A stretch of DNA of 64,000 nt, from contig CM059624.1 in NCBI GenBank assembly GCA_030435675.1, positions 5,728,769-5,792,768 of the forward strand, read 5' to 3'. Both the position numbers and the translations under genes were made by a program. The notes under the pieces are model-generated. The model made no database searches. It saw nothing but the letters and a program-made list of their open reading frames with translations, and was not told the origin of the DNA. Of the stretch, positions 32,995 through 43,325 are shown piece after piece. Each line of letters starts with the position of its first letter. Position 1 is the first letter of the stretch. This DNA is from Steinernema hermaphroditum (Eukaryota > Nematoda > Chromadorea > Rhabditida > Steinernematidae).

Positions 32995-34792
32995 CTGCCA
33001 ACAACCTCTCGATTATCCGGTAGCCCCATTGTGCACTACCTAAAAAGTAACTTTTCGGGACCAGTCGGGAGGTCGTGTGCAAACAGTAGTCGCTGGCGGA
33101 AGCGAAGACGACTGGTTACGAGAGAGCAAACAAGTGTCCTGCACCTGGGTGCGAATTTTTTGTTCTTGGCAGTCGTGAGGGTGTAAAGTTTCGTAGAATA
33201 GAGCAAAGCACATCTAGTGTTATACGTTATCTGCCTTGGGACACCTGCATTTGTATTTGTTGTCATTTACTGAGTGACTTAACTTTTAACTTTTATAAAA
33301 GATGGAAAAGAATTCAGATTAAAATTTGGGAAAATCTTTTATTTTTACCATTTCCAAAGGCCCTATGTAATTAACCAAGTTTCGATAAGATCGTTTCAGT
33401 ATATATATGATCCGAAAAATGCTCTTTTATCCATCAGTTTCTTGGTAACCTCTCTAAACTTAGCGCAGCTCCGCAGCGGCACCATATTGTCGAGTTTTAA
33501 TTCTTTCGCATATAATTTATATTTGAAAAATTCCATTCAGTCGAATTCTCTGGTTATGACAAAAACGGAAAATGTGACTGAGTAGTTCGTGGAGCACAAA
33601 ACATGTACTTTTATCGTTGCGTCATCAGAACAAATCGGGATGCTCGTTTTCTATTACGCTACGTGTGGAAATAAAATTTTGCAAAACAGAAACGGAAAAG
33701 GAAATCGCCAAAAACGCGGAAATTTCCGTTTTGCGGAAACGGAAACGGAATTCCGCACATCCCTGATCTGGACCGTTCCATAACCAACAATATCACTGGA
33801 AAATTTGACTTCTTGGGAACTAAACGTCGCCTTGTCCAAAGAGGAACTTCCGTTTTTCAAAAGACAATTGTGACAGAAGAGGTCATGGAAGTTTCATGCC
33901 ACTTTTTTCTAGCAATGAGTAATTCATTCAGTAACATATCGTGATAGGCTTAACGCGAGTGTTACCCATGCAAATCGTAAAATTCGGCCGCTTTTATTCG
34001 TTTATACCAGGGATATGCGAAGCTGCGCGACCGGTTTTGTGCAAGTCTTTGAAAACTTCGGTAAAGGTGTAAAAAAACCCGAAGAAAAACTCCGAAATTT
34101 TCTGCTATTCAAAATAATGCCAAGCAAACGGCGGCAAGATTTTTCTATGAATTTATATCGAATTTTTATGTAAAAACCAAAAAATTGGGCCGATCCTGGG
34201 CTCCTGACACGATGGTCTCCTTCGCTTCTAAGGATACTCCGTACAACATTTCAGCCCAAACGCACCACACTACAAAAAGTTACAGCGCCAAACCGGATCA
34301 CAAAAATTACCGTCCTTAAAAATATAGTCTGTTGGATATCAGAGCAAATTATTATCGAGCGTTCCATTTGACCGGCGGGAGACTTTGTTTTATGTCCTAT
34401 GAACTTCTTTAAACGTGCGCGGTTTTCAATTTGGTAATTTCCCAAAAGAAAATTCCATTTCTAGCGACTCTAACTCCAAAACAACCGTCCATCACGGAAC
34501 ACCGCCAATCAGAGCACAAAGAAATTTCTCTCGTCGTCTGCGCTCGCTCGCGCCGCTCCGATGAGACAGTCGCGCCTGGATGGGCTCGATCACCGTCTGT
34601 GTCTCGGCAGCCCGATGACGACACTCTACCCGAATGAGGAGTCCTCACTTTCGGAGCGAGTTTTTCGTTATGTTAGTGAACAAAAGCATGCTTATACAGA
34701 GGCATTTGTCTGAGAGCTCAATTTTAATACACCTTTATTGTAAAGGGAAGGGTAAAGCAGTATAAGAAAGACCAGTATCGGTTGGAAATAAA
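32995..34792. other. Intergenic; purine-rich GGAAAC block
   Basis: No gene recognised. About 33685-33755 is a run of GGAAAC/GGAAAT-type units containing a 12-bp palindrome CGGAAATTTCCG (33717-33728). The rest is AT-rich and unremarkable. The 3' UTR of PMT-2 presumably begins just left of 34793. Confidence 0.45.
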
Positions 34793-36659
34793 TTAGTGGA
34801 GCGGTTTCACGGCCTGGAACACCACCCAGTTGTGGTTGTCGTCGGCGATGTACTGGACCTTGTCCTTCCATCCATCGACGATGCGGTCGTAGGTTGACTG
34901 ATCGAACTTCTTGATGAAGTCCTCCTTGTCCTTTTCGACCTTCTCGCGTTCTTCGTCAAGGATCTCGCCAAAGCGAGCGGTGATGTTCTCCGTTTTCACG
35001 TCGACAAAGCCGACCTTCTCGCAGAGCTAGATATGTTTCCATGAAGAAGACGACGGATTTACTCGTGACTACCTGGCGGTACTCGTCCAAAGTCTTCATG
35101 TGGTAGTGACGGTTCTTGACGTACTCGGCGAATTTGGGCTGGTATTCGTTAAGGCCTCGGGCGTAGGCGGAGATAACGACTTCTCCTCCGGGTTTCAAAC
35201 ATTTCTGGAAGGGGTCGATGGTGAATGAGTGAAAATCAAGTTGAAAAATTATGACCCCCGAGTAACTCGACCCTGACCACCCAGTGACATCACTGTCCGT
35301 CGGTTTTTTGTTTTTTGAAAGTGTAGTGGTCACCTGATCTTTCCTCTTTTGGCACAGAACATCAAACACCATCTTATCAGTCAGCAGGACATCGCCCCCT
35401 TTTTCGTTGCAATGAAATAGCCCCTCCTAGGAATTAGGTCGTTTCGACTTACGTAGATTTGCTCAAAAAGTTTGTCGACATCTTCGATGTGGTGGATGCA
35501 GTCACGGCTGTACACGTAGTCAAAAGTTCCCTCAGGATAGTCATAGACGAGGATGTCAGTGATCGAGTATGACACGCGACAGTCCTTGTCGCGCTGATTG
35601 CGTTCGAAGGCGTGAGAGAGCATGTTGGCGCTGAGATCACAGCCCACCACGTGGAGACCAAACTCCTAAACGCAATCATTGAGATCGACCTCGAAATCAG
35701 TTTCCTACGTGAGCGGCTTGGCGAGCGCCTCCGCCGATTCCGACCCCGATGTCCAGCATGGTCTGACCCGTCTTCAGGTTCTTGAAGCGCTTGAGGAATT
35801 TCAGATTCTCGGGAGCTCCTCCGGGGCTGATGAAGTTGTCGCCGAAGATCCATTCGTAGGCGGTGATTCCGTTGTCGGTGTATTGGGTCTTGTCGAGGAA
35901 ATCGCGGAAGGTGACGAGGTTCTCCTCGTACTGTCCAGGGAAGGCCTTCTTGGTGAACACCCAGTAGACGTCAAGGAAGTTCTGTTGGGCCTAAAATCAT
36001 GTTGAATGTTTGGACCTTGATGTGTGGTGAGCGTACAAAAATGGCCGCCTTCACTTGGTTCATGGCGTAGAAGTCGAATCCGATGTTCTTTCCGTCTTCG
36101 TTGACGCGATAAACATCGAAGTAGTTGGTGAGTTGCGAAATCTTTTGCACATTGAAGGAGCCTAGGGCAAAGTTGTAGTTTGGTCCCTGTGCTCGTTGAC
36201 TCACTCAAATCCTCACGGATGACAAAGACTCCGCCGAGTTTGAGGACTTTGAAGGCGGCGGTGACGAGCACGTCAAGTTTCTGGGGCTCGTTCACGATCT
36301 AAATGTACAAGAAAGAGTGTTTATTAGGGCAAAGATCAAAGGGAACGGGTTCTGCAAACAGACCTACCTGATCAGTGATCAAGAGTTTGTTCACGACGAG
36401 GGCGTCGAAGACGTTCTGCTTCTTCTCGGCCAACTCAGAGAATCCAACCAGGTGGCGGACGACTTCGAGGTCGGCGCCGCTGTTGAAAGCGTCGCGCATG
36501 TCCTTCCTAAAGGGCTTTCGAGTGCTTCAGGGCGCAGAAGGGCGAAACCCACTCATCCTTGGGACAGTCGCTGCCGGTGACGTAGAGGACGTTCAGTTTC
36601 CCCTCGACGGTGGAGCGATGGTAGACGGCAACAGCGAGTTCACGTTCCGAAGCGGGCAT
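34793..36659 (-). CDS. pmt-2: Phosphoethanolamine N-methyltransferase 2 (PMT-2)
   Basis: Eight exons, 441 residues, all in phase: 36553-36659, 36368-36506, 36205-36298, 36037-36161, 35709-35990, 35453-35665, 35073-35204, 34793-35026. The C-terminal half is a SAM-dependent methyltransferase: motif [15 protein letters not shown], motif II region [11 protein letters not shown], then [32 protein letters not shown], and the end [19 protein letters not shown]. The N-terminal half ([19 protein letters not shown]) lacks a SAM motif, which fits nematode PMT-2, whose active domain is C-terminal, in contrast to PMT-1. In nematodes PMT-2 carries out the last two methylations from phospho-monomethylethanolamine to phosphocholine in the cytosol. 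The length is close to that of the C. elegans protein. A TTTTAG acceptor 16 bp before the ATG may be a trans-splice site. Confidence 0.92.
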
Positions 36660-38978
36660 TTCGGGAAGAGTTTTCTAAAACAACAAAAACACCTTAGCGG
36701 CGTGGAAACGTTTCGTCGATGTGGCGTGTCCGCGACGGCGGTGTCGCCCGACTGATGATAAGGGGTGATGGAAACGTGTCGCCTTTAGAGGGGCGCCCAG
36801 TAGAATTTTCCGAAAGTGAAAATCACCCTTCAGAGAGAGACGGAGGCTGTCACAAAATAGAAGCTGCGGCAGATCACTGCCGTAGTCACCCCAGACGGAG
36901 AGGGGCGGACTTGAATGGACTGACTCGGCGCTGACGGCGTGATCTCTAATTTATGCAGACCGTCTGAAGCAGCTGAAGCACAGGTGACACAAAGGAGCCT
37001 TTGGCGTCCAGATCGTCCTTTTATGTCTGACGAAATAAACGGCGATATTTCAAATCACCACGCCCTTTGGGATGATCGCCGCCTCGGAACATCGATGATG
37101 ATCTGTCGATGAGTAATGGGATGATTTTTGATGGGAACGAACGATTGCGAACGTTGGAATTGGTAAAATCACTGAAGGATGGTCCGATATCCACTAGTAT
37201 AGTTGTGATTATCTGTTCTCTTTTAATAAGGGATAACCTGCAGTGAAACCGTGCTCAAATTATGAAAAGGAAGTGGCTTTTCCAAACATAAAAAGGACAT
37301 AAACCTTTAGAATTATAGTCCCCTATTTATGCAAATCACAAAAATTAAAAGGTGAACGTCGGACGACAGAGCACAAAATAGCGTTTGTGCACATCGTCTG
37401 ACGAAATAATTCCATAAATTGCAAATTCAACAATTTGCATATGGTGCGGCCGTCCAGCCAAAGCATGACGTGTGAATGAAGCGGGTCGCCGCTACACACA
37501 CAAACACCAAAGGTAACGTGTCGTCCGAGAGGTCGCGGCGCTGTCGACGACAAAGAGTCGAGCGGCGCTGTGAAGTGGCCGCAGGGATGCGCTTTATGCG
37601 GAACGCGAGGCAATCCAGATGTACGCGGAGGTGGTGCGAGATAGGCGCTTTTTGTGAGCCTTTGTTTATGATCTTATCAAGCCAACGAGGAACATCCATG
37701 ATGGGCTGATCAGCGTAAAGATCGTTTTTATGAAAGAAGGTCTGCGTGATCTGTCCTGATGGAACGAGCAACGCAGAAAAGCAATCGTTATTATGAGATA
37801 AACAGCTGGTTTTGATACGTGCACTTTGATGTCATCCTTATCATAGTAAGCATCAAAACACCTAAATGTGAAAGCATCCATTTAGCCATTCTGAGTCATT
37901 ATCGGTAGAAGTATAAATCGGAGGAAAGCTACCCAAATCGTTGAAAAGGAAGCATTTCAAAAAGTTGCTAATGTGACGTATAACTTCTGCTCTCGAATTA
38001 CTAATGTGGTGTGGAGTCACTACCCGCCTGATTCACAGAAAAGAGTGCAAACACGGGGCGAGTGACCTCGATCAGTAGCGGTACTTCTGACATACATCCA
38101 ACATTCTAACTGTGGTATTTTCCGAGTGAATCATTACATCATTGTAAGGCACTTTAAGAGTAATTTACACAAATAGTTTCAGTTATTCCTCGAATGGCAT
38201 TAGCTGCCGAATCTGCGCTTCTATTGGGTTGAAACATTGAAAATGACCGTTTTTAGAAGTGAATGTTCAAAGACCACAAAAACGCTCATTTCACTTAAGG
38301 TATTCACCATTCGATTGCTCAACGTCAGTCGTCTTTTCGGGCAGGAACAGGATCCTTCCTTTTGTAGAAAGTCCGAGGCTTGAGGTCAAAAACTGTTTTG
38401 ATCTGATTTTCGACCTCTTTTCCTTGTTCTGCGTGGTTTCCTGTGATTTTTCCATTTACGGATCAGTACAGATGACAGTAAGATAGGCCGTTTAATGGAG
38501 AAATGGAGAGCCATTCTGAGGGTCAACTTAAAAAATGCGGTCTCGGGCACTCGTACTTTTTGAGAATCCGAGGGTCATTTTTCAACATTTCGCCTCTGTT
38601 TCTGTAACGCAGAAGTGAACTCGTGGAGCCGCTATGTGGGCTTAGTAGCTGTGTGTAACAGCTACCTGCTAGATGTCCCCGATGTCTGTTATAGTAGTTA
38701 ATCGATTGGAAATGCTCGAATGAACAGCGGCCATTTTCAATGTTTCAACCGGATACAGGATCACTCTCAGATACATGGTGATAGAGTATTTTTGCTGGCT
38801 TCTGAATTCTTCACTGCAAGAAAATCTGAGAGTGATCCTGTATCCTGGTGCGTTTTGACAACATGCTTATGTTTACTAGTGGAATCGAAGGACGAAGTTA
38901 TTTTAATTCAATAAAATACCCATAACTGAAGCAAACTACATGCTCATTACACGTATTAAGTCACAGGAGGGATGATGA
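36660..38978. other. Intergenic, no recognised gene
   Basis: Upstream region of PMT-2. Short frames on both strands have no supporting features. It contains the 22-bp-arm hairpin at 38751-38845, listed separately. Confidence 0.5.
38751..38845. repeat. Inverted repeat with perfect 22-bp arms
   Basis: Arms at 38751-38772 and 38824-38845 are exact reverse complements (the left begins GGATACAGGATC) and enclose a 51-nt loop. The transcript would fold into a 22-bp perfect hairpin. It may be a small-RNA precursor or a short inverted-repeat element. Confidence 0.75.
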
Positions 38979-39870
38979 TTAATTGCAGATGCACTTTCCG
39001 GCCTGGCACGGGAGTCCGAAGCACGTGTCCTCGCCATCAGCAGTGCACTTCTGGATGCCGCAGAAGTTAAGAAGGGCCTGTCCGAAGCTCTTCAGGCCGT
39101 TCTTCTTGTAGGCACCGTAGCAGTCGCACTCGCCCTTCTCGAGGTTGCAGGCGTTCTTGAATCCTCCGCAGTGAAGATCCGAGGTGCAGGGGTAGAAATG
39201 GACGCAGGAGTAGCAGTGGCAGGTGCCGATGCTGGCTCCGATGCAGGTGCCTCCCTTTCCACCGGCGCAGTCGTCGTTGTTGAAGCACTTGTTCCAGGTC
39301 TTGCACTCCTTGGGAGGCTCAGTGGCGTTCTGCTTCTTGGGAACGAGGATGTAACCGTCGTCGTCTTCGTAGTCGTCGGCGACCACGGGGTTGGCGGGCT
39401 CACTCTTTCCCTTGCGGCTGTTGCGGACACGCTTCTGCGACTTGATGTTCTTCTTGGCATAGGGGCAGGGGGCCTTCGTGGGGGCTTCGGTGGCGGCGGC
39501 GGCACAAGGAGGCTGAGCGGGGGCTTCAGTCGTAGTGGTGGTCGTGGTGGTGGGCTCCTGGCATGGCGGCTCGGTGGGCGCCTCAGTCACGGGATCACAA
39601 GGAGGCTGAGCGGGAGCTTCAGTCACTTGGCACGGGGACTCGGTGGTAGGAGCTTCGCTAACGGGGTCGCAGGGTGGCTGAGTAGGAGCTTCCGTTACGG
39701 GATCGCAAGGGGACTGGGCCGGGGCTTCGGTGACGACTCCACAGGGAGAAACATCTAAATCGATTCCGTCATAACGTTGACAGTAAATGGAGTACAGTAC
39801 CATTTTGGATGGCAGCAGCGAATCCAGAGGCGACGAGGCCACAGAAGAGGACGAGAGGAAGAAGGCGCAT
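38979..39870 (-). CDS. Secreted mucin-like Cys-rich protein
   Basis: Two exons (39801-39870 and 38979-39754; 46-nt intron), 281 residues. Signal peptide MRLLPLVLFCGLVASGFAAA; a Thr/Glu/Ala/Pro/Cys repeat region with units like VTEAPAQPPCDP; a basic-acidic spacer; then a Cys-rich domain starting CKTWNKCFNNDDCAGGKGG and ending CFGLPCQAGKCICN, with the conserved core CHCYSC and GGFKNACNLEKGECDCYG. The Thr-rich part is a likely O-glycosylation zone. The Cys-rich part recalls secreted nematode proteins such as CPG-3-type eggshell proteoglycans, but that is only a loose resemblance from memory. It is a paralogue of the two genes at 41229-43261 and about 1.4 kb from them. Confidence 0.85.
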
Positions 39871-41228
39871 CGTTGGACGACGAATGATTTGGCCTTGTGA
39901 GAATGCGCTTAAATTGGGCACTGGCGAGGCGGTCCTGACCTCAACTCGGTCGATCCTCCTCTCGATCGTTAGGGAGGGCACTCCCCATAGCCGATCTCAC
40001 CAGGACGATGTGAGAGTTTTCGAGCCGCGTGGAAGGTTCAAATGGGCCGCGCGAAGAATTGATCGGATGGCACAACGAAGTGACCGCTATGGATTGATAT
40101 GTGGGACTGCGGAGGACAATCAGAGGTGTGAGGTGTGACAGAATTTAATTTATGTGGGGCACAGTAAACATTTGCTTTGATGTTTGTTATCAAAGCTAGA
40201 TAAAACAACAGTACAAATGGTTCCATGAAAAACCGGGCGAAATAGAAAGTAAAAAAAACTCCAGAAATATCATTTAATTTTGCTCAAAGAGCTGGAAGAG
40301 CTCAAAGATAATGTATTGTCGTCATTACTTGTCGTCATTATCCATTTCTGGTCACTATTAGGTGATATTCTCAGCATCTCGACAAAATAGTGTCCAAAAA
40401 AGGAACGTTCCCTGGCAGTACAACGGAAAGAAATTGCAACATAACTTACAATACTCGAAATACAATTCGATTTCAAGGCGCTACGAAGTATTTGTTCTAA
40501 TGTCGTATCCGTGCCATAATTTTCCATCGTGGTTTACCGATACGTGTTTTGTGTTCTGCCCACCAATTAAATCCTATCTCCTTTTCGCAAAATTGCTGAA
40601 TTTTAGTCTATCCAATGAAAGAACAACGGGTTCCCAGTGACCACTGCTGATGATAACGATAAGAGAACACGAATAAGCTAGCTTCCGAAACTTAGGCTTC
40701 ACTCATGATCTGTCGATTTCCCGACATTTTATAGCGATCGGGAACAACAAGCCATCATTCTTTATTGTTGAGCCACCTTCATGAAAAAACTCATCGTTGC
40801 TGACACCTAATTCTACCGTTCATTATAATGACAGTACCTTACGTAGATCGAGAATCAAGAACACAGTGTAGATTTTTTCTCAAAGCAATATGTAGAATAA
40901 CGAAGACTATACTTATCGTTCCTGGTGTTGATATAATTCAAATTAAAATAGTGATAGCTACAGGGCACAATCTCCTAATCTGTAACGCTATGTGCACAAA
41001 ACCATCTCCTCCTTTTTTAATAACGGCGTTCGTGCATTTTCCACGGAGGATATCAGTAGGAAGAAGTGACAAAGCCATACCGGCGGTACTAAATTCGAAA
41101 GAATTTGTTTACGCTGTGATTATGATGAAAATTTAAGTTTATTCGTGGCAGAAAATTAAGAACACCGAGCATTTAGAGTCTAAGATACATAAATCTCTTA
41201 GAATTTAGGGAGTAGATCACAGAGAGGC
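39871..41228. other. Intergenic between mucin-like paralogues
   Basis: AT-rich, without a supported gene. The last 60 bp (about 41165-41228) is the 3' flank that is repeated inverted at 43262-43325. Confidence 0.5.
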
Positions 41229-42123
41229 TTAGCAGAAGCACTTTCCGGGCTTGCAGGGAAGGCCGAAGCAGTCGTCCTTGTTGGGCTCGCACTTCTTCTG
41301 GTAGCAGAAGTCGATGAGCGCCTGTCCGAAGCTCTTGAGGCCGTTCTTCTCGTAGGCACCGTAGCAGTCGCACTCGCCCTTCTCGAGGTTGCAGGCGTTC
41401 TTGAATCCTCCGCAGTGTTCGTCCGAGCTGCAGGGGTAGAAGTGGATGCAGGAGTAGCAGTGGCAGGTGCTGATGGAGGCTCCGAGGCACGTTCCCTTTC
41501 CACAATCGGAGTTGCTGTAGCACTTGTTCCAGCTCTTGCAGGTGACGTTCGCGGCGGCGGCCTTCTCGTCGACCGTTTCGGAGCGGGTCTCGGGCTTCTT
41601 TTCGTCCTCCTGGGGCTGGGCGGCGGGGTTGCGAGCGACGTTGCGCTGCGAGCAAGGAGACTTCGGGGCTTCAGTGGTGGCAGCAGCACAGGGAGCCTTG
41701 GTGGTAGGAGCCTCAGTCGTCACTTGGCAGGGGGCCTCAGTGGTGGGGGCTTCGGTAGCAGGGGCCTCGGTGACGGAATCACAGGGAGCTTGTGGGGCTT
41801 CGGTGGTAGGAGCCTCAGTTGTCGCTTGGCAAGGAGCTTCGGTCGTGGGGGCTTCGGTAGAAGGAGCGGAATCACAGGGAGCTTCAGTGGTGGGAGCCTC
41901 TGCGGCTGGATTGCAGGGAGGCTGAGCAGGAGCTTCGGTGGTGGTAACGGCTTCGGTGACAGCATCGCAAGGGGCTTGGGTGGTCACTTCATCATTTTGG
42001 CACGGCGTGGATTCGCCTAAAACGAAGTTCGTTACAAACAAGCGAAGTACCGTCACACTTACCATAAGCAAGGCCAGCGACAGCGAAGATGAGGATGAGA
42101 CCGTGGAGGTAGTTGAGTCGCAT
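41229..42123 (-). CDS. Secreted mucin-like Cys-rich protein (inverted pair, left)
   Basis: Two exons (42063-42123 and 41229-42016; 46-nt intron), 282 residues. Signal peptide MRLNYLHGLILIFAVAGLAYG, then about 120 residues of TEAPTTEAPC-type repeats, a short charged spacer, and the Cys-rich domain CKSWNKCYSNSDCGKGTC through CFGLPCKPGKCFC. The Cys-rich half is almost identical to that of the divergent gene at 42459-43261, differing by a few residues. The Thr-rich repeat region is longer. A TATA box (minus) lies at 42161-42170. Secreted; role unknown. Confidence 0.87.
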
Positions 42124-42160
42124 CGTGGGAGAATGGAGTGATTAGGAAGGCGAGGTCAGG

Positions 42161-42417
42161 TTTATATGCCTTGGTGGGAGTGTGACTTTCATCCAAAGGA
42201 TAGCACATTAACAAAGAATCCATTGTCTGCATTTTTTGCACTTCCTGCTCTCAAAACGATTTCTTAAAAGTTCTCGCTTTCTGTTGTTTTGGCACGATTA
42301 TTGCGGTTCGTGGCAGGACCACCAATGCGTCAAGTTTTCGTACATACGCGAACAAAGAATTCGATGTGTGAGTGTTACAAAAAGGATGGACATCACACTT
42401 CCGTCTCTGCATATAAG
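42161..42417. promoter_or_regulatory. Divergent promoter with two TATA boxes
   Basis: The 335 bp between the start codons at 42123 (minus) and 42459 (plus) carry GCATATAAA on the minus strand at 42161-42169 and CATATAAG on the plus strand at about 42410-42417. Each is 35-50 bp from its own start codon, so the pair probably shares regulatory sequence. Confidence 0.6.
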
Positions 42418-42458
42418 TCCGTGTCCGGGACTTCGAAATCATCCCATCCTTCCACAAG

Positions 42459-43261
42459 ATGCGATTCCACTACCTCCTCGCTCTTCTCTTCGCCTTCGCC
42501 GCCGTCGGATTCTCATCGCCTATCCAGGGCGGTAAGTCGCCACCATACATCGCTCCCTGCAATGAGAAACCATAATTTTAGAAGAATTTCTCGAGGCTTC
42601 TGGAGAAGAGGTCACCGAAGCACCTGCCCAGCATCCCTGCCACCCTGCTACTGAAGCTACCACCACCGTCGCTCCTTGCTTCCAGACTACCACCGAAGCT
42701 GCTACTGAAGCTCCTGCGCCTTGCCAGCCCTCCACCGAAGCCCCCACCACTACGGCCCCCTGCCAAGTGACTACTGAGGCTCCTACCACCAAGGCTCCCT
42801 GTGCTGCTGCCACCACTGAAGCCCCGAAGTCTCCTTGCTCGCAGCGCAACGTCGCTCGCAATCCGGCCGCCCAGCCCCAGGAGGACGAAGAGAAGCCCGA
42901 GGCCCGCTCCGAAACGGTCGACGAGAAGGCCGCCGCCGCGAATGTCACCTGCAAGAGCTGGAACAAGTGCTACAGCAACTCCGATTGTGGAAAGGGAACG
43001 TGCCTCGGAGCCTACGTCGGCACCTGCCACTGCTACTCCTGCGTCCACTTCTACCCCTGCAGCTCTGACGAACACTGCGGAGGATTCAAGAACGCCTGCA
43101 ACCTCGAGAAGGGCGAGTGCGACTGCTACGGTGCCTACGAGAAGAACGGCCTCAAGAGCTTCGGACAGGCGCTCATCGACTTCTGCTACCATAAGAAGTG
43201 CGAACCCAACAAGGACGACTGCTTCGGCCTTCCTTGCAACCCCGGAAAGTGCTTCTGCTAA
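42459..43261 (+). CDS. Secreted mucin-like Cys-rich protein (inverted pair, right)
   Basis: Two exons (42459-42531 and 42582-43261; 50-nt intron), 250 residues. Signal peptide MRFHYLLALLFAFAAVGFSS; a shorter Thr/Ala/Pro/Cys repeat region (TEAPAQHPCHPATEATTT); the spacer SPCSQRNVARNPAAQPQEDE; and the Cys-rich domain CKSWNKCYSNSDCGKGTC through CNPGKCFC. The spacer and domain match the gene at 41229-42123 almost base for base, and the similarity continues past the stop codon. It is the inverted half of a recent duplication. Confidence 0.87.
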
Positions 43262-43325
43262 GCTCTGTGATCTACTCCCTAAATTCTAAGAGATTTATGC
43301 ATCTTAGACTCTAAATGCTCGGTGT

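Larger units (their letters stand above)
41165..43325. repeat. Long inverted duplication of a gene with its 3' flank
   Basis: The arms about 41165-42123 and 42459-43325 carry the same gene in opposite directions, including some 60 bp beyond the stop codons (for example AACACCGAGCATTTAGAGTC on the left, its complement on the right). Similarity is highest over the Cys-rich half and 3' flank and falls off in the Thr-rich and signal-peptide parts. Confidence 0.8.
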
